15,738 nucleotides of DNA. Source: Bordetella parapertussis (lineage in GTDB: Bacteria > Pseudomonadota > Gammaproteobacteria > Burkholderiales > Burkholderiaceae_C). Below, piece after piece: positions 1 to 6,675 of this stretch. The notes beneath the pieces were generated by a model. That model was not told the origin of the DNA and ran no database searches. It saw nothing but the letters and a program-made list of their open reading frames with translations. Made by a program: the position numbers and the translations under genes. The stretch is from the NCBI GenBank assembly GCA_945873925.1, contig CAMCES010000041.1, positions 1 through 15,738 on the forward strand, in the 5' to 3' direction. Numbering within the stretch: the stretch's first letter is position 1; each line of letters opens with the position of its first letter.

Positions 1-1
1 T

Positions 2-181
2 GGCGTGGGTTTTGTCACCCGTGCAGCCCCGAGCTTGCAGCTGTTCTCGGTTGGATTTCCTGCGATTTTGTTGTCGGGTTTTGTCATCATGTGGCTGGCT
101 GTGCCCAGCATCATCATCCGCATTGATTGGCTTTGGGTGCAAACCTTCACCCAAATGCGCGGCATGCTTGTAGGCGGGTAG
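2..181 (+). CDS. fliR: Flagellar biosynthetic protein FliR, C-terminal 59 residues (5' truncated by window edge)
   Basis: FliR is an inner-membrane component of the flagellar type III export gate, assembling with FliP and FliQ. Only the last 59 residues and the TAG stop are present, because the gene runs off the left edge. The visible part contains the FliR-like stretch RAAPSLQLFSVGFPAILLSG, then a hydrophobic segment ending in VIMWLAVPSII, as expected for the last membrane segments of the family. The stop lies four bases before the flhB ATG, so the two genes are almost certainly co-transcribed. The identification is strengthened by the adjacent flhB; alone, the fragment would be a moderate call. 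Nothing in it looks degraded. Confidence 0.85.
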   Translation, partial: GVGFVTRAAPSLQLFSVGFPAILLSGFVIMWLAVPSIIIRIDWLWVQTFTQMRGMLVGG

Positions 182-185
182 CGCG

Positions 186-1328
186 ATGGCTGATGATTCC
201 TCCGAACGGACCGAAGAACCCACCGCGCAGCGCTTGAGCAAGGCGCGAGAAGAAGGGCAGGTTGCCCGCTCTGTGGAGCTGTCGACCGCTGCCATCTTGG
301 TGGCAGCCACATTGTTTTTCAGCCTCTCGGGCAGTTACCTGTTCCACCGCTTGGGCGGCTTGTTTGCCACACAGTTGCAGTTTGACCGCAAGGTCATGGA
401 CAAAGCAGAGTTGTTGCCCGCCATCTTTTTTCAATCATTGATCGATGGGTATTTGCTGATATTGCCCGTCATGGTGCTGCTCGCATTTGTCGCTTTGGTG
501 TCGACCGTGATGAGTGGTGGCTTGATTTTTTCTCCCAAGATGATGCTGCCTAAGTTCAGCAAACTCGACCCCTTGGCAGGCCTGGCCCGCATGTTCGGCA
601 TGAAGGCCTTGATCGACCTGTTCAAAACCATTCTCAAGTTCATGGTGATCAGCATTATTTTGTGGATGTCGATCACCAACAACATCGAAGATTTGGTGTC
701 TCTCAACCGCATGGATCTGGGCACTGCTTTCAGCCATGCGGGCACCATGATTTTGGATGCATGTTTTTGGATGAGCATGGGCCTGGTGGTGATTGCCATT
801 GCCGATGTCCCGCTGCAGCATTACCAGGTCAATAAAAAGCTCAAGATGACCCGCCAGGAAATCAAGGATGAAATGAAGAATGCCGAGGGTCGTCCAGAAG
901 TCAAGGCGACCATTCGGCGTCGCCAGCGCGAGATGGCCAACAACCGGATGATGGAGAAGGTCAAGGACGCGGATGTGGTGATCACCAATCCGCAACACTT
1001 TGCCGTGGCTTTGAGTTACGACCCCAGTTCAGATGGCGCGCCTACCCTGATCGCCAAAGGCACTGACGAGTTAGCCATGCGAATCCGCGAGCTGGCCAAG
1101 GAAGAAGGGGTGCATATCTTTGAAGCACCAGACTTGGCCCGTGCGCTTTACTTCACCACCAAGTTAGACCATCCGATCCATGAAGGCCTCTACCATGCGG
1201 TGGCCCAAGTGATTGCTTATGTGTTTAGCTTGAACCAGACCTATGCGGGTGCCGAAGGCATCGTCAAACCCTCGCTGCGCATCCCTGACAATATGCGCTA
1301 TGACGAAAATGGTTTTCTCTTTAAGTGA
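186..1328 (+). CDS. flhB: Flagellar export-gate switch protein FlhB
   Basis: FlhB is the membrane protein that binds export substrates and switches the flagellar secretion system from rod/hook to filament substrates. The 380-residue length is normal. The N-terminus (DDSSERTEEPTAQRLSKARE) is the typical FlhB/SctU signature. Hydrophobic segments lie at about residues 33-50, 86-110, 148-163 and 187-207. A charged linker follows, and then the cytoplasmic domain. The autocleavage motif, usually Asn-Pro-Thr-His, reads N268-P269-Q270-H271 here. The catalytic Asn, Pro and His are kept and Thr is replaced by Gln. The C-terminal domain (FAVALSYDP, KGTDELAMRIRELA, HIFEAPDLARALY) is intact. The start codon follows the fliR stop by four bases and has no strong ribosome-binding site, so translation may be coupled. 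A SctU virulence paralogue is less likely given the FliR neighbour and sequence style. Confidence 0.95.
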   Translation: MADDSSERTEEPTAQRLSKAREEGQVARSVELSTAAILVAATLFFSLSGSYLFHRLGGLFATQLQFDRKVMDKAELLPAIFFQSLIDGYLLILPVMVLLAFVALVSTVMSGGLIFSPKMMLPKFSKLDPLAGLARMFGMKALIDLFKTILKFMVISIILWMSITNNIEDLVSLNRMDLGTAFSHAGTMILDACFWMSMGLVVIAIADVPLQHYQVNKKLKMTRQEIKDEMKNAEGRPEVKATIRRRQREMANNRMMEKVKDADVVITNPQHFAVALSYDPSSDGAPTLIAKGTDELAMRIRELAKEEGVHIFEAPDLARALYFTTKLDHPIHEGLYHAVAQVIAYVFSLNQTYAGAEGIVKPSLRIPDNMRYDENGFLFK

Positions 1329-1352
1329 TGACTTGATGACAGCCTGCCGAAC

Positions 1353-2771
1353 ATGATCGACTTCTACCAAAGCCCTGCGGACAAACTGCGCTTCGAGATA
1401 TTGCTCAAATCTCTGCGAGAGGGCCGACTCAACCTGGCCATCCTGGGGGACGATGAGGTGGCGCTGGCCCATTACGGCAAACGGATTTTTCAGCACTTGC
1501 GCGAACAAGGTGAAGCACATGTCGAATTGTGGACCTCGGCTGACTCAGACAAGTTGGTTGACCGGTTCAACGAGATTTTGTCGGAATTGACCTTGGACCA
1601 GGCGCTGGACAAGGGCAACAAAACCATTCCCAAGCGCTACATGATCTTTCCCGACACCCAGGGCATACAAGACTTTGAATTGCAACTCCTGGCCCGCTTG
1701 GTCAATGGCTTTCCCGCCAGCAACATCAACCTGATTTTGCTGATCCACAACCAAAGCAACCATGAGAAGAAGCTTTCCACTTTTGGAAAAAATGTCTTGC
1801 AATGGGTGCTCGAATCTGAAGACCCGACACCCAGCAAGCCCCAGCGCATCGAAACCTTAGAAGATCGGCCGGGCGCCCACAGCCTGCCCTCGAGCCCCGC
1901 GTCTCCCCAATCAGCGTCTGCGCCGTTGGACTTGCCGCCCGCGCCTTTGCCGCCGCTGGAACCGAGCGAAGCCACGCCCGCCGACCTGGGCATGGGCCTG
2001 CCAGGTGACCCAGTGATGGGCGATGCCATCCCAGCGCCGCAGATGCCCACCGGGGAAGAGTTGGCCAAGTCCTGGGAGGTGAAACCGTCCAGCGGTTTTG
2101 GCGGCAAACTCGCAGGCATGTTGTTGTTGGTCTTGTTGTTCAGCTTGGCCGCCTATGGTTTTTTGTACAAGGATCAGGTCTTGCAAGAGGTTCAAAATTT
2201 GCAAATCTATTTGGCAGGACCCAGCAAACCCGCTCAAAGCACCACCGCGGTCAATCCATCTGCTGCCCCGACCCCTGCGCCGTCCAAGGTGGGCATGTCC
2301 TCGAGCAACAATCCAGCGCCCTTGAAACCCTCGGATGCCTTGAGCACTGACAAAGGCGAAGCCCTGGTGCCGTCGCCAGCAGAGACGCCAGTCCAAGTCG
2401 CTGAAACCCTCAAACCTGCTGAAAAAACAACAAATTCAAGCCCTGAAAAATCGGCAGAAAAAGCAGTCAAACCTGAGGCTCAAGCAGACGATCCCGCATG
2501 GGTTTCAGCGCTCGACGAGGACGCTTGGGTGATGCAACATGGCGCATTTGACAGCCTGGCCGAAGCCCGCACATTTCAAGCCAGTGCCCTTGGCTACAGG
2601 GCTGGTCAGGTGTTTTACACCCAGCGCAAGGGCAGCAAACCTTATTACATCCTGATCACAGGCCCCTATGCAGAGAAGGTCCAGGCAGAGGCCTTGATGC
2701 GCCAAAACCCCCCTTTGGCCAAGGCTTGGCTGCGGTCGGGGAAGTCCCTGAAAGCTCAGTTTCAAGAGTAG
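1353..2771 (+). CDS. DamX-like inner-membrane protein with C-terminal SPOR domain and a degenerate ATPase-like N-terminus
   Basis: This 472-residue protein has four parts. Residues 1-155 are a folded cytoplasmic domain resembling the second half of the AAA modules of DamX/MshM-type proteins (MIFPDTQG, then LLARLVNGF and INLILLIHN), but without a Walker A motif; the best remnant is GDDEVALAHYGKR near residues 32-43. Residues 156-250 are a Pro/Ser-rich linker. One membrane helix spans about 252-272. A second Pro/Ala/Lys linker leads to a SPOR-like domain at about 390-470 (WVMQHGAFDS, GSKPYYILITGPYA). SPOR domains bind denuded glycan strands of peptidoglycan, so the C-terminus is probably periplasmic. 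The gene starts 24 bases after flhB and is probably in the same operon, which suggests a cell-wall or flagellum-anchoring role; that role is inference. The SPOR assignment is fairly secure, the ATPase relationship less so. Confidence 0.75.
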   Translation: MIDFYQSPADKLRFEILLKSLREGRLNLAILGDDEVALAHYGKRIFQHLREQGEAHVELWTSADSDKLVDRFNEILSELTLDQALDKGNKTIPKRYMIFPDTQGIQDFELQLLARLVNGFPASNINLILLIHNQSNHEKKLSTFGKNVLQWVLESEDPTPSKPQRIETLEDRPGAHSLPSSPASPQSASAPLDLPPAPLPPLEPSEATPADLGMGLPGDPVMGDAIPAPQMPTGEELAKSWEVKPSSGFGGKLAGMLLLVLLFSLAAYGFLYKDQVLQEVQNLQIYLAGPSKPAQSTTAVNPSAAPTPAPSKVGMSSSNNPAPLKPSDALSTDKGEALVPSPAETPVQVAETLKPAEKTTNSSPEKSAEKAVKPEAQADDPAWVSALDEDAWVMQHGAFDSLAEARTFQASALGYRAGQVFYTQRKGSKPYYILITGPYAEKVQAEALMRQNPPLAKAWLRSGKSLKAQFQE

Positions 2772-2831
2772 GCTTGGACGTTCGATCAAGAAGTTCCCAC
2801 AAAGGTCGATTCCAAACTATGGAGAAAAGCC

Positions 2832-3356
2832 ATGAGCCAAAAAAACGATTTTCCAGACGAGCCCTTGCCGGATGATCCGCCCCCCACCGAGGAAGAGGGC
2901 AATGTTGTCTTTGAGCAAAGCCAGAGCACCCATGCTTCATCGGAGATCACGGCATTCAACGGTGGCCCCGAGCATTTGCCAGCAGCCGACAGGGAGACGC
3001 TCAGCGCTTACGGGCGTGTGGACCCAGCCAGCCTGGCGGCCTTGCAGAGCACCGAATTGGCCGAGCCCGATTTGCACAACCAAGAACAAGCCGAGTTGGC
3101 CAATGCGCAGGTGGTCAGTCAGTCCGTGGCAACCGCCCCAGACACCCAAGAGACCGCAAAACTCACCCTGTTAGAGCTGGATTTATCCAATTGGGACCCG
3201 CACTTAGCACATTTGGCTCAAGTTGGACTGACTTCGGCCGATCATTGGGAAGTGCAAGTCAAGCCTCGGATTGACCAATTGCATGATGACATCAACATGG
3301 TCAATATGCGGTTGGACAATTTGGTCAGGTTCAAATCCAAATACAAGCATTCCTAA
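2832..3356 (+). CDS. Uncharacterised acidic protein in the flhB operon
   Basis: I do not recognise this 174-residue protein. The first 110 residues are acidic and low in predicted structure (rich in Asp, Glu, Pro, Ser and Gln). The last 65 or so look folded, with LTLLELDLSNWDPHLAHLAQ followed by a likely short coiled coil around DQLHDDINMVNMRLDNLV and a basic end (KSKYKHS). There is no signal peptide or membrane segment, so it is probably cytoplasmic. A good ribosome-binding site (GGAG, 7-base spacer) precedes the ATG, and the gene ends nine bases before the next start. Its position between two single-pass membrane proteins suggests it may bind one of their cytoplasmic parts; this is inference only. 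The strong ribosome-binding site and tight packing support it as a real gene. Confidence 0.75.
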   Translation: MSQKNDFPDEPLPDDPPPTEEEGNVVFEQSQSTHASSEITAFNGGPEHLPAADRETLSAYGRVDPASLAALQSTELAEPDLHNQEQAELANAQVVSQSVATAPDTQETAKLTLLELDLSNWDPHLAHLAQVGLTSADHWEVQVKPRIDQLHDDINMVNMRLDNLVRFKSKYKHS

Positions 3357-3365
3357 GGACAACAC

Positions 3366-4526
3366 ATGGCGCGAGACTCAACACCCGCAGAAGCCTCTGA
3401 CAAGGCTGTGACACTGCAAGAGCCTGCTGCGCCGATGGATGTGGATGAAAGGGATGCCTTGGCTGAAGGCATCGAGGCCTTGGAGGCCAAAGCCTTGGAC
3501 GGCTCAGAGGTTTCACGGCAGCTCGAAGACCTCACCGGTGTGCTGCTGAGCTCTGCCGAGGTATCCACCCGCTCTGCCGAGGTGGCCGCTAACATCAGCC
3601 ACGAAATGCGCGAAGTGATGAAGATCGTCACCACCGCGAACGACAGAAACATCTTGCACTCCCGGGTGATCTTGATTGGTTTGTTGGCGTTCTTGTTGAT
3701 CGCTGTGGGCACCTTTTTTGCCATTTCCATCCGCTTGCAGCAAAACATCCGCCAACTCGATGCCTTGTCACTGGCTGTCGGTAAAAGGGTGGTTGAACTC
3801 GATGCCACCTTGGCTACCTTCGGCGACGCGACCCGGGGCTTGGGGGATACCACCGAAAAGCTGGACGGCATGGAAGAGCGACAAATCAAAATGGACGAAA
3901 AGTTGGAAGGTCGCATGGATGAGCTCAACAAAATGTTTGGCAAGATGCCAGAGCAAATCGCAGGCCAAGTCAGCGGTCAGTCCGAGAAAAACCTCGACGC
4001 CAAGTTGCAGGGCCTGCAAAAAAGCATGCAAGCTTTGGAAAGCAAAGTGCAAGCATTGGCCAGCAAGCCCGCGCCTGCTGCACCCGTGGTGAAAGACAAC
4101 CAAAAAGAAGTGTTGGCTGAAATCCAAAAATTGAAGAAAGAACTGGACTCAGCGAACGCGGCCAATGCAGCCGCTGTGAAGGCAGCCAAAGAGCGTGAAA
4201 AACAGCTGGAAAAAGAAAAGCAAGCCGCCACACCGCCTGCACCACCCAAACCCACGCCTGCCGCCTTGAAAGCCGCTGAAGTCAAAGCGGCAGCGGACGC
4301 CAAAGCGGCTGCAGACGCCAAAGCCGCTGCAGATACCAAGGCAGCCTCTGATGCCAGAGTCGCGGCCGAGGCCAGAGCTGCTGCCGCTGCCGCCACCAAA
4401 GCTGCTCAGGAAGCTGCCAAAGCCGCCGCCGAAGCCAAGGCTGCAGCCCAACCACCAGCGATTCCACCGCGCGCCGCGCCCAAAGAGGACCGGGTGATCT
4501 ACCCCCGACCTGCCAGCGAGAATTGA
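3366..4526 (+). CDS. Single-pass membrane protein with coiled coils and TolA-like Ala-rich repeat tail
   Basis: No family is recognised for this 386-residue protein. Residues 1-98 are soluble and acidic; the part around 47-90 (RQLEDLTGVLLSSAEVSTRS and onward) has the heptad character of an alpha-helical bundle. A single membrane helix spans about 101-122 (VILIGLLAFLLIAVGTFF). Residues 125-285 are mostly charged coiled coil (TEKLDGMEERQIKMDEKLEG, then QKLKKELDSA). Residues 299-361 are an Ala/Lys/Asp/Arg tail with five six-residue repeats, like the long helix of TolA. The C-terminus is Pro-rich and ends PRPASEN. An AAGGA site six bases before the ATG overlaps the previous stop, showing tight coupling. 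A helical spanner of membrane and periplasm is plausible. The repeat tail is low complexity, so homology hits based on it would be unreliable. Confidence 0.75.
   Translation: MARDSTPAEASDKAVTLQEPAAPMDVDERDALAEGIEALEAKALDGSEVSRQLEDLTGVLLSSAEVSTRSAEVAANISHEMREVMKIVTTANDRNILHSRVILIGLLAFLLIAVGTFFAISIRLQQNIRQLDALSLAVGKRVVELDATLATFGDATRGLGDTTEKLDGMEERQIKMDEKLEGRMDELNKMFGKMPEQIAGQVSGQSEKNLDAKLQGLQKSMQALESKVQALASKPAPAAPVVKDNQKEVLAEIQKLKKELDSANAANAAAVKAAKEREKQLEKEKQAATPPAPPKPTPAALKAAEVKAAADAKAAADAKAAADTKAASDARVAAEARAAAAAATKAAQEAAKAAAEAKAAAQPPAIPPRAAPKEDRVIYPRPASEN
4287..4376 (+). repeat. Five 18-base in-frame repeats encoding Ala-Ala-Ala-Asp-Ala-Lys-like units
   Basis: Five consecutive 18-base units encode AAADAK, AAADAK, AAADTK, AASDAR and VAAEAR (residues 308-337 of the host protein). 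The first two units are closest and later ones diverge at the base level, which suggests old duplications followed by drift while helix-forming composition was kept. Similar Ala/Lys blocks continue to residue 361. Confidence 0.8.
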
Positions 4527-4529
4527 TAC

Positions 4530-6167
4530 TCAGTGCAGATGAAAATCTGCAGCGCTGGCTTTGGGCCAGTGGCTCTTGAAAGGTTCGGGCAATTTGCCCA
4601 AGTTTTCTGTCAGCAATGCGCCTTTGCTGACAGAGGGGTAAAGCTCTTCCAAGGTCTGGGTCTCGTTGCTATTGACACGGCGTAAAAAATGCGCGAGCTG
4701 CAGTTGGCTGGGTGAATGCAGTCCAGCTGCCTGCAACAATTCATGCAGCGATTTCAAGGTGTTTTGGTGAAAATGAAGAACCCGCTCTGCCTTGCTCGGC
4801 ACCACCAGGGCAATTTGTCTTTGCGGGTCTTGTGTGGTGACCCCTGTGGGGCAGTCGCCAGTGTGGCAAGTTTGGGCCTGAATGCACCCCAGCGCAAACA
4901 TGAAGCCCCGCGCGCTGTTGCACCAATCTGCGCCCATGGCCAAGGCACGTGCCATGTCAAAACTGCTGATGATCTTGCCGCTGGCGCCAATGCGTATTTG
5001 CTCTCGCAGACCCACACCCACCAAGCTGTTGTGCACCAAGCGCAAGCCTTCTTTCAGCGGCATGCCCATGTGGTCTGCAAATTCCAGGGGTGCCGCACCC
5101 GTGCCACCTTCTGAGCCATCGACCACGATGAAATCGGGCAGGATGTTGGTGGCTTGCATCGCTTTGACAATGCCAAACCATTCCCAAGGATGCCCGATGC
5201 AAAGCTTGATGCCCACTGGCTTGAACTGGCTCAACTCCCGCAGGATTTGCAAAAACTCGAGCAACTCTAGTGGATTGCTAAAGCTGCTGTGGCCAGCCGG
5301 TGAGACGCAATCTGCGCCCATAGGAACGCCCCGCGCTTGGGCAATTTCAGGGGTGACTTTGGCCGCAGGCAACACCCCGCCATGGCCAGGCTTGGCACCT
5401 TGACTGAGCTTGATCTCGATCATCTTGACCTGCGGGTCACGGGCGTTTTCCACAAACCGGCTGGCGCTGAACAGGCCCTGGTCGTCACGACAACCAAAAT
5501 AGCCTGAGCCGATTTCCCAGATCAGGTCACCGCCATGGATCCGGTGGTAGCGTGATATTGAGCCCTCGCCAGTGTCGTGCGCAAAACCACCCTTTTGTGC
5601 GCCTTGGTTCAAGGCCATGATCGCGTTGGCACTCAAAGCGCCAAAGCTCATGGCCGAAACATTGAAAAGACTCATGTCATAGGGTTGGGTACAGGCATCT
5701 GTTCCCACCTTGATCCGAAAGTCATGGCTGCTGATTTGGGTCGGCACCATGGAGTGGGTCAGCCATTCATAGCCGTTTTGATCTACGTCCAACTGTGTGC
5801 CAAATGGGCGTTTGTCAGATTGGTTTTTGGCGCGTGCGTACACCAAGGAGCGCTGGGCACGGGAGAAGGGTGTGGCCTCGCTTTCGCTCTCAATGAAGTA
5901 CTGGCGTATTTCTGGGCGGATGAATTCCAGCAAAAACCGCATATGACCCAGTATCGGGTAGTTGCGCAATATCGCATGGTGGGTTTGCAACAGGTCGTGC
6001 ACACCCAAGGCGCTTAAAAAGACAAACAGCAACAGCCACTCAACGCCTTGGCCAGAAGCGATCACCACCAATAGGCTGAAACACAGACCGCCGAGAGCAA
6101 GGAAAAAAGTGGTGTATCTGATCGGGAACTCAAGCTTGCTCAAATCAACCTTGCGAAAATTAATCAC
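4530..6167 (-). CDS. Membrane-anchored FMN-binding glutamate-synthase family protein (GltB central domain type)
   Basis: This 545-residue protein matches the FMN-binding, Fe-S-containing synthase domain of glutamate synthase. Recognisable parts are NVSAMSFGALSANAI and GGFAHDTGEGSISRYH (about residues 169-208), the glycine-rich KLSQGAKPGHGGVLP (254-267), VVDGSEGGTGAAP (348-360), and a cysteine cluster C428-x5-C434-x4-C439 (CIQAQTCHTGDC) fitting the 3Fe-4S ligands. The glutamine amidotransferase domain of true GltB is absent, and two hydrophobic segments at about 20-39 and 43-60 anchor it to the membrane. The actual reaction of these stand-alone proteins is not settled, so glutamate synthesis should not be assumed. 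The start is GTG, chosen because a perfect AGGAGG lies eight bases upstream. It is the last gene of the - strand ParA operon, 35 bases after the coiled-coil gene, and ends three bases from the convergent + strand gene. Confidence 0.88.
   Translation of the reverse strand: MINFRKVDLSKLEFPIRYTTFFLALGGLCFSLLVVIASGQGVEWLLLFVFLSALGVHDLLQTHHAILRNYPILGHMRFLLEFIRPEIRQYFIESESEATPFSRAQRSLVYARAKNQSDKRPFGTQLDVDQNGYEWLTHSMVPTQISSHDFRIKVGTDACTQPYDMSLFNVSAMSFGALSANAIMALNQGAQKGGFAHDTGEGSISRYHRIHGGDLIWEIGSGYFGCRDDQGLFSASRFVENARDPQVKMIEIKLSQGAKPGHGGVLPAAKVTPEIAQARGVPMGADCVSPAGHSSFSNPLELLEFLQILRELSQFKPVGIKLCIGHPWEWFGIVKAMQATNILPDFIVVDGSEGGTGAAPLEFADHMGMPLKEGLRLVHNSLVGVGLREQIRIGASGKIISSFDMARALAMGADWCNSARGFMFALGCIQAQTCHTGDCPTGVTTQDPQRQIALVVPSKAERVLHFHQNTLKSLHELLQAAGLHSPSQLQLAHFLRRVNSNETQTLEELYPSVSKGALLTENLGKLPEPFKSHWPKASAADFHLH
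4534..4551. terminator. Perfect 7-bp hairpin with GAAA loop at the convergent gene ends (possible terminator)
   Basis: TGCAGAT, a GAAA loop and ATCTGCA form a perfect 18-base stem-loop. It starts eight bases after the stop of the + strand membrane-protein gene and lies inside the last codons of the - strand gene. Read on the + strand the loop is a GNRA tetraloop, which is unusually stable. No U-tract follows on either strand, so intrinsic termination is uncertain; it may instead protect the 3' end of the flhB-operon mRNA. Confidence 0.4.
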
Positions 6168-6175
6168 GGGTGAGG

Positions 6176-6181
6176 CCTCCT
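6176..6181 (-). promoter_or_regulatory. Consensus Shine-Dalgarno AGGAGG deciding the GTG start of the FMN/Fe-S gene
   Basis: AGGAGG on the - strand sits eight bases before the GTG at 6167. It is the strongest ribosome-binding site in the window and fixes a non-ATG start. It suggests the membrane FMN protein is translated at a higher rate than its upstream neighbours. Confidence 0.75.
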
Positions 6182-6202
6182 GTGGTCCGGACCTCAGCGA
6201 GG

Positions 6203-6661
6203 TCAGTTTGTACGACGCAATTTTGAAGATAACCGCGCTTGCGCCAATGATGACACTTCTGCACGAAGCTTCGCCATCGACAGTTGTTGGTCAGACGCAC
6301 GTTGGATTTCCTGCAGATCTTGAAGAATGGTGCTGCGCAGCTTGTCCAACTCCTGATCGATGGATAACAACCGCTGGCGCAGCTCGCGCTGTTGGTTCAT
6401 GCGTTGGCTGAGGATGCTAACGCTGGTGGCAATCACTTTCCAGTTGTGAGCCAATTCATCCTGCGGCGGTTGGTGAAGCTGCTCGAACAACTCTCCCAGC
6501 AAGGGGTCTTGCAAGACCTGCTCTGGCTGTGAGGAAGGGGCGTTGTCAGGTGCAGCATCAACTGGCATCGGCTGGTTGCTGAAGTTGCTCACCGCTACCC
6601 AACCCATGCCTGGATCGTAGTGTTTGAGTCCTTTGAAGGACAGGAATTTTTCGTCAGTCAT
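6203..6661 (-). CDS. Small coiled-coil protein encoded after the orphan ParA
   Basis: This is a 152-residue soluble protein of unknown family. The N-terminal part contains FLSFKGLKHYDPGMGWVAVS, a compact hydrophobic-aromatic segment. A Pro/Gln/Asp-rich linker follows (about 30-60), then a long helix from about residue 72 to the end (RMNQQRELRQRLLSIDQELD and onward) that looks like a coiled coil. I chose the ATG at 6661 because AGGAG lies six bases upstream. An earlier in-frame GTG at 6679, overlapping the parA stop, would add six residues and has no such site. The gene starts 14 bases after parA. By analogy with ParA systems that have a dedicated partner encoded next door, it could be the cargo adaptor or ATPase activator of that ParA; this is inference. 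Confidence 0.75.
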   Translation of the reverse strand: MTDEKFLSFKGLKHYDPGMGWVAVSNFSNQPMPVDAAPDNAPSSQPEQVLQDPLLGELFEQLHQPPQDELAHNWKVIATSVSILSQRMNQQRELRQRLLSIDQELDKLRSTILQDLQEIQRASDQQLSMAKLRAEVSSLAQARLSSKLRRTN

Positions 6662-6667
6662 GATGCG

Positions 6668-6672
6668 CTCCT
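6668..6672 (-). promoter_or_regulatory. Ribosome-binding site AGGAG choosing the ATG at 6661
   Basis: AGGAG on the - strand is six bases before the ATG at 6661. It lies inside the alternative coding start from the GTG at 6679, and so favours the shorter protein. Confidence 0.65.
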
Positions 6673-6675
6673 GTT

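Noticed and set aside
186..1328. Virulence type III secretion SctU instead of flagellar FlhB
   Set aside because: The upstream gene reads as FliR and the C-terminal domain is flagellar in style; no other injectisome gene is visible.
3977..4399. Ala/Ser-rich open frames opposite the repeat tail
   Set aside because: They mirror the low-complexity repeat on the other strand and have no ribosome-binding site.
4281..4460. CRISPR-like array from short repeats
   Set aside because: The repeats are contiguous 18-base coding units without spacers and lie within an open frame.
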